Origin: Streptomyces sp. cg36
GTDB taxonomy: Bacteria > Actinomycetota > Actinomycetes > Streptomycetales > Streptomycetaceae
Length of the DNA: 64,000 nucleotides
Assembly (NCBI RefSeq): GCF_041080675.1
Contig: NZ_CP163520.1
Coordinates: forward strand, 3,038,001 to 3,102,000
Reading direction: 5' to 3'
The notes under the pieces: generated by a model
The model's input: only the letters and a program-made list of their open reading frames with translations
The model's database searches: none
What the model was told of the DNA's origin: nothing
Made by a program: the position numbers and the translations under genes
Part shown: positions 61,192 through 64,000 of the stretch, piece by piece
How the letters are laid out: each line of letters begins with the position of its first letter
Numbering within the stretch: position 1 is the stretch's first letter

Positions 61192-62181
61192 ATGAGTGAT
61201 CTGTCGACGGCGACGGACCTGGACTCCCGTCTGGAGAAGCACCGGGTCGAGCTGACGGGGTACTGCTACCGGATGCTCGGCTCGTCCTTCGAGGCGGAGG
61301 ACGCGGTGCAGGACACGATGGTCCGCGCCTGGCGCAGCCACGACAAGTTCGAGGGCCGCTCGTCGCTGCGGTCCTGGCTCTACCGGATCGCCACCAACGT
61401 CTGCCTGGACATGCTGACCGCCAGCGGCAAGCGGGCCCGGCCGATGGACCTGACGGCCCCGCAGACCGCCTCCTCGGCGGTGCTGCGCTCCCGGCCGGAG
61501 GTCACCTGGCTGGAGCCGGTGCCGGACGCGCGGGTGCTGCCCACGGCGGTCGACGACCCGGCCGAGACGGCGGTCGCCCGGGAGAGCGTGCGGCTCGCCT
61601 TCGTCGCGGCCCTCCAGCACCTGCCGCCCCGTCAGCGGGCGGTGCTGATCCTGCGCGAGGTGCTGGCCTGGAAGGCGAGCGAGGTGGCCGAGCTGCTCGG
61701 GACGACGGTGGCGTCGGTCAACAGCGCGCTCCAGCGGGCGCGGGCCACGCTCGCCGAGTCGGAGCCCCGCCCCTCGGACGCGGCGGACCCGCTCGACGAG
61801 GAGCAGCGGAAGCTGCTGGCCCGCTATGTGGCGGCGTTCGAGGGGTACGACATGTCGGCGCTCACCGCACTGCTGCACGAGGACGCCACGCTGTCGATGC
61901 CGCCGTACGACCTGTGGCTGCGCGGGCCCGAGGACATCGTGGCCTGGCACGTGGGGCCCGGCCACGGCTGCCGGGGCTCGCGGCTGGTGGCGACGGTGGC
62001 CAACGGGACGCCCGCGTTCGGGCAGTACCGGCCGAGCGGGCCCGGCGGGCGGCACGAGCCGTGGGCGCTGCAGGTGGTGGAGCTCGCGGACGGCAAGATA
62101 GTCGGGCTCAACGCGTTCCTGGACACGGCGCGGTGGTTCCCGCTGTTCGGGCTGCCGGAGGTGCTGGGCGCGGGTGAGTAG
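61192..62181 (+). CDS. ECF sigma factor with C-terminal SnoaL-like domain
   Basis: A 329-residue sigma factor, longer than ordinary ECF factors. Region 2 (about residues 20-85; [25 protein letters not shown]) and region 4 (about 145-195; [29 protein letters not shown]) are complete and separated by an acidic linker. Residues about 210-325 form a SnoaL/NTF2-like domain of the kind that controls activity in SigG/SigJ-type ECF groups, replacing a membrane anti-sigma factor. The ATG at 61192 follows GGGGTGG; no anti-sigma gene is adjacent, which fits this class. Confidence 0.9.
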   Translation: MSDLSTATDLDSRLEKHRVELTGYCYRMLGSSFEAEDAVQDTMVRAWRSHDKFEGRSSLRSWLYRIATNVCLDMLTASGKRARPMDLTAPQTASSAVLRSRPEVTWLEPVPDARVLPTAVDDPAETAVARESVRLAFVAALQHLPPRQRAVLILREVLAWKASEVAELLGTTVASVNSALQRARATLAESEPRPSDAADPLDEEQRKLLARYVAAFEGYDMSALTALLHEDATLSMPPYDLWLRGPEDIVAWHVGPGHGCRGSRLVATVANGTPAFGQYRPSGPGGRHEPWALQVVELADGKIVGLNAFLDTARWFPLFGLPEVLGAGE

Positions 62182-62189
62182 TGGCTCGC

Positions 62190-62440
62190 TCGCGCGGTTC
62201 CCCGCGGCCTTGTTGTGCCCGGAGTTCGGCTGCGGGCCGGTGGGGGTTGCTCGCGCCCCTCTAGGGCCCGGTGTTCGTCCGCGGGCCGTGCTGGGTTGCC
62301 CGCGCCGTTCCCCGCGCCCCTCAAAACCCTCGTTCCCCTGCGGACCGTGCCCGCTTCTCGCGCAGTTCCCCGCGCCCCTGAAAGCCCCGTTCGTCCGCGG
62401 GCCGTGCCCGCCTCTCGCGCCGTTCACCGCGGCCCCGAGC
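62190..62440 (+). repeat. Intergenic repeat cluster D (degenerate)
   Basis: Between the sigma factor and STAS genes. Three or four diverged + strand copies of the CGCGCAGTTCCCCGCGCCCC family (about 62193, 62308, 62358 and 62418, the last as CGCGCCGTTCACCGCGGCCC) alternate with GTCCGCGGGCCGTGC phrases. No reverse arm and no gene is seen. Confidence 0.75.
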
Positions 62441-62459
62441 CGGTGGGGAGCGGTGGTGG

Positions 62460-62765
62460 CTACTCCGCCAGGCCCGCCAGATGCAGCAGGGCCCGCAGGC
62501 CCGGGGTCGCGCCCCGTATCGACAGGTGGCCGCCTGCTCTGCGGGCCGTCAGGTGGAGGCGGGCCAGGGCTTCCAGTGCTGTCAGGTCCGCCCGTACCAG
62601 GGCGCCCACGTCGCACACCACCTCCCGGGCCCCGGCCTCGTACAGCGCCCGCAGGCTCGCGCACAGCGGGGGGACGTCGGTCGGGGTCAGTGGCGACGGG
62701 ACTACTAGGAGCGCGGGTTCGTTGGGGTCCACACGGAGCAGACCCGCGCCGGCCGTGAAAGTCAT
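62460..62765 (-). CDS. STAS domain protein
   Basis: A 101-residue protein formed by one STAS domain of the anti-anti-sigma type, with the strand-helix-strand pattern LLVVPSPLTPTDVPPLCASLRALYEAG, VVCDVGALVRADLTALEALARLHLTAR and ISIRGATPGL. The usual phosphorylatable serine position in the DxS/T region reads DLTAL, with a Thr as a possible acceptor. No cognate anti-sigma kinase is next to it. It lies downstream of deoA on the same strand. Confidence 0.8.
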   Translation of the reverse strand: MTFTAGAGLLRVDPNEPALLVVPSPLTPTDVPPLCASLRALYEAGAREVVCDVGALVRADLTALEALARLHLTARRAGGHLSIRGATPGLRALLHLAGLAE

Positions 62766-62813
62766 CGGCCGGACACGGGTCCGCGAGGGGTGGCGCCGGG
62801 GCGCCGGGGGGCG

Positions 62814-64000
62814 TCAGGCGATCCGGTCGAGGACGATCGGGTTCGCGGTGAACGAGGTACCCGCCGGGGCGATGTCGTACGAGCCGCCGAGCGTCTGCAG
62901 GGCGTACTCGAACTTCTCCGGCGTGTCCGTGTGCAGGGTGAGCAGCGGCTGACCGGCCGTCACGGTGTCGCCCGGCTTGGCGTGCAGCTCGACGCCCGCG
63001 CCCGCCTGCACCGGGTCCTCCTTGCGGGCCCGGCCGGCGCCGAGGCGCCAGGCGGCGACGCCGATGTCGTACGCGTCGAGGCGGGTCAGCACGCCCGAGC
63101 TCGGAGCGGTGACCACGTGCTGCTCGCGGGCGACCGGCAGGGTGGCGTCCGGGTCGCCGCCCTGGGCCGCGATCATCCGGCGCCACACGTCCATGGCCGA
63201 GCCGTCGGCCAGGGCCTTCTCCGGGTCGGCGTCCTTGATCCCGGCCGCGTCCAGCATCTCGCGGGCGAGCGCCAGCGTGAGGTCGACGACGTCGCGGGGG
63301 CCGCCGCCGGCCAGCACCTCGACGGACTCGCGCACTTCGAGGGCGTTGCCCGCGGTGAGGCCGAGCGGGGTGGACATGTCGGTGAGCAGCGCGACCGTCC
63401 TGACGCCGCTGTCGGTGCCGAGCGCGACCATGGTGGAGGCGAGCTCGCGGGCGTCCTCGATGGTCTTCATGAAGGCGCCGGTGCCGACCTTGACGTCCAG
63501 GACCAGCGAGCCGGTGCCCTCGGCGATCTTCTTCGACATGATCGAGGAGGCGATCAGCGGGATGGCCTCGACGGTGCCGGTGACGTCGCGCAGCGCGTAG
63601 AGCTTCTTGTCGGCGGGGGCCAGGCCGTCACCGGCGGCGCAGATGACGGCGCCGGTGGTGTCCAGGACGTTCAGCATCTCCTCGTTGGAGAGCAGCGCGC
63701 GCCAGCCGGGGATGGACTCCAGCTTGTCCAGGGTGCCGCCGGTGTGGCCGAGGCCGCGGCCGGAGAGCTGCGGCACGGCCGCGCCGCACGCGGCGACCAG
63801 CGGGGCCAGCGGCAGCGTGATCTTGTCGCCGACGCCGCCGGTGGAGTGCTTGTCGGCGGTGGGGCGCGAGAGCGCGTCGAAGTTCATGCGCTCGCCGGAC
63901 GCGATCATCGCGGCGGTCCAGCGGGCGATCTCCGTACGGTTCATGCCGTTCAGCAGGATCGCCATGGCGAGGGCGGACATCTGCTCGTCGGCGACGACAC
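62814..64000 (-). CDS. deoA: Thymidine phosphorylase (5' end outside window)
   Basis: 395 C-terminal codons are present; the frame stays open to the window's right edge, where the residues before the internal Met at 63980 read VVADEQ, so the true start lies beyond 64000. Glycine-rich phosphate site KHSTGGVGDK and the family phrases SGRGLGHTGGTLDKLESIPG, ALRDVTGTVEAIPLIASSIMSKK and VGTGAFMK are intact, and a C-terminal PYNP domain is present. It splits thymidine (and uridine-type nucleosides) to base and deoxyribose-1-phosphate, the feed for the mutase and deoC in this window. Confidence 0.95.
   Translation of the reverse strand, partial: VVADEQMSALAMAILLNGMNRTEIARWTAAMIASGERMNFDALSRPTADKHSTGGVGDKITLPLAPLVAACGAAVPQLSGRGLGHTGGTLDKLESIPGWRALLSNEEMLNVLDTTGAVICAAGDGLAPADKKLYALRDVTGTVEAIPLIASSIMSKKIAEGTGSLVLDVKVGTGAFMKTIEDARELASTMVALGTDSGVRTVALLTDMSTPLGLTAGNALEVRESVEVLAGGGPRDVVDLTLALAREMLDAAGIKDADPEKALADGSAMDVWRRMIAAQGGDPDATLPVAREQHVVTAPSSGVLTRLDAYDIGVAAWRLGAGRARKEDPVQAGAGVELHAKPGDTVTAGQPLLTLHTDTPEKFEYALQTLGGSYDIAPAGTSFTANPIVLDRIA

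Overview
The window is 64 kb of linear-type, very high-GC actinobacterial chromosome. Codon third positions are almost all G or C, GTG and TTG starts are common, many genes look leaderless, and the genes read as a Streptomyces core region. From memory, without any search, the order is broadly colinear with the S. coelicolor stretch running from mca (about SCO4967) to the thymidine phosphorylase gene (about SCO4899). Mycothiol metabolism (mca), the AfsQ1/AfsQ2/SigQ locus, acyl-CoA carboxylase, histidine ammonia-lyase and a class III adenylate cyclase all fit that genus.

Layout. 1-9.6 kb: mca 5' end, a DUF4307 membrane protein, greA, a DrrAB-like ABC exporter, threonine ammonia-lyase with a divergent MarR regulator, a reduced sigma-like protein with a small membrane partner, cystathionine gamma-synthase, a helical-repeat-like membrane-anchored protein, and msrA. 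9.6-20 kb: a RecF/OLD-type ATPase, a large polytopic membrane protein carrying an in-frame array of palindromic repeats, a DUF1330 protein, a zinc alcohol dehydrogenase with a divergent XRE regulator, a MacB-like ABC transporter, and a lipoprotein L,D-transpeptidase. 20-36 kb: a small LAXTG-type surface protein, hutH, a GAF-GGDEF diguanylate cyclase, an enoyl-CoA hydratase, adenylate cyclase, biotin ligase, the acyl-CoA carboxylase genes pccB, accE and accA2 (accA2 carries a frameshift), maf, and then an apparent accessory block of two membrane proteins and a TetR regulator.

36-64 kb is dominated by nucleoside salvage and catabolism: a DeoR repressor, purine nucleoside phosphorylase, a phosphohexo/pentomutase, deoC, two aldehyde dehydrogenase genes (the second lacking the catalytic half), uridine kinase, adenosine deaminase and thymidine phosphorylase (running off the window). 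Three of these transcription units, pnp, deoC and add, carry the same 12-bp palindrome CTACGCGCGTAG just upstream of a -10 element that lies 6-7 nt from the start codon. This looks like a shared operator for a nucleoside regulon, and the DeoR-family gene in the same window is the obvious candidate repressor. Together these enzymes turn purine and pyrimidine (deoxy)nucleosides into bases plus pentose phosphates, and on to glyceraldehyde-3-phosphate and acetate. Embedded in this region is the sigQ-afsQ1-afsQ2-lipoprotein locus, with an apparent AfsQ1 box in the divergent promoter, followed by VanZ-like, PspC and lipoprotein genes, a LysR-MFS exporter pair, and an ECF sigma factor fused to a SnoaL-like domain.

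Four intergenic spaces (about 13.0-13.5, 22.3-22.9, 39.2-39.7 and 62.2-62.4 kb) are filled with one interspersed repeat family built on CGCGCAGTTCCCCGCGCCCC. At two of them it forms a composite two-armed structure with a shared centre. Strong GC hairpins that probably act as terminators separate most converging genes. I saw no tRNA, rRNA, CRISPR, prophage or intact insertion sequence.
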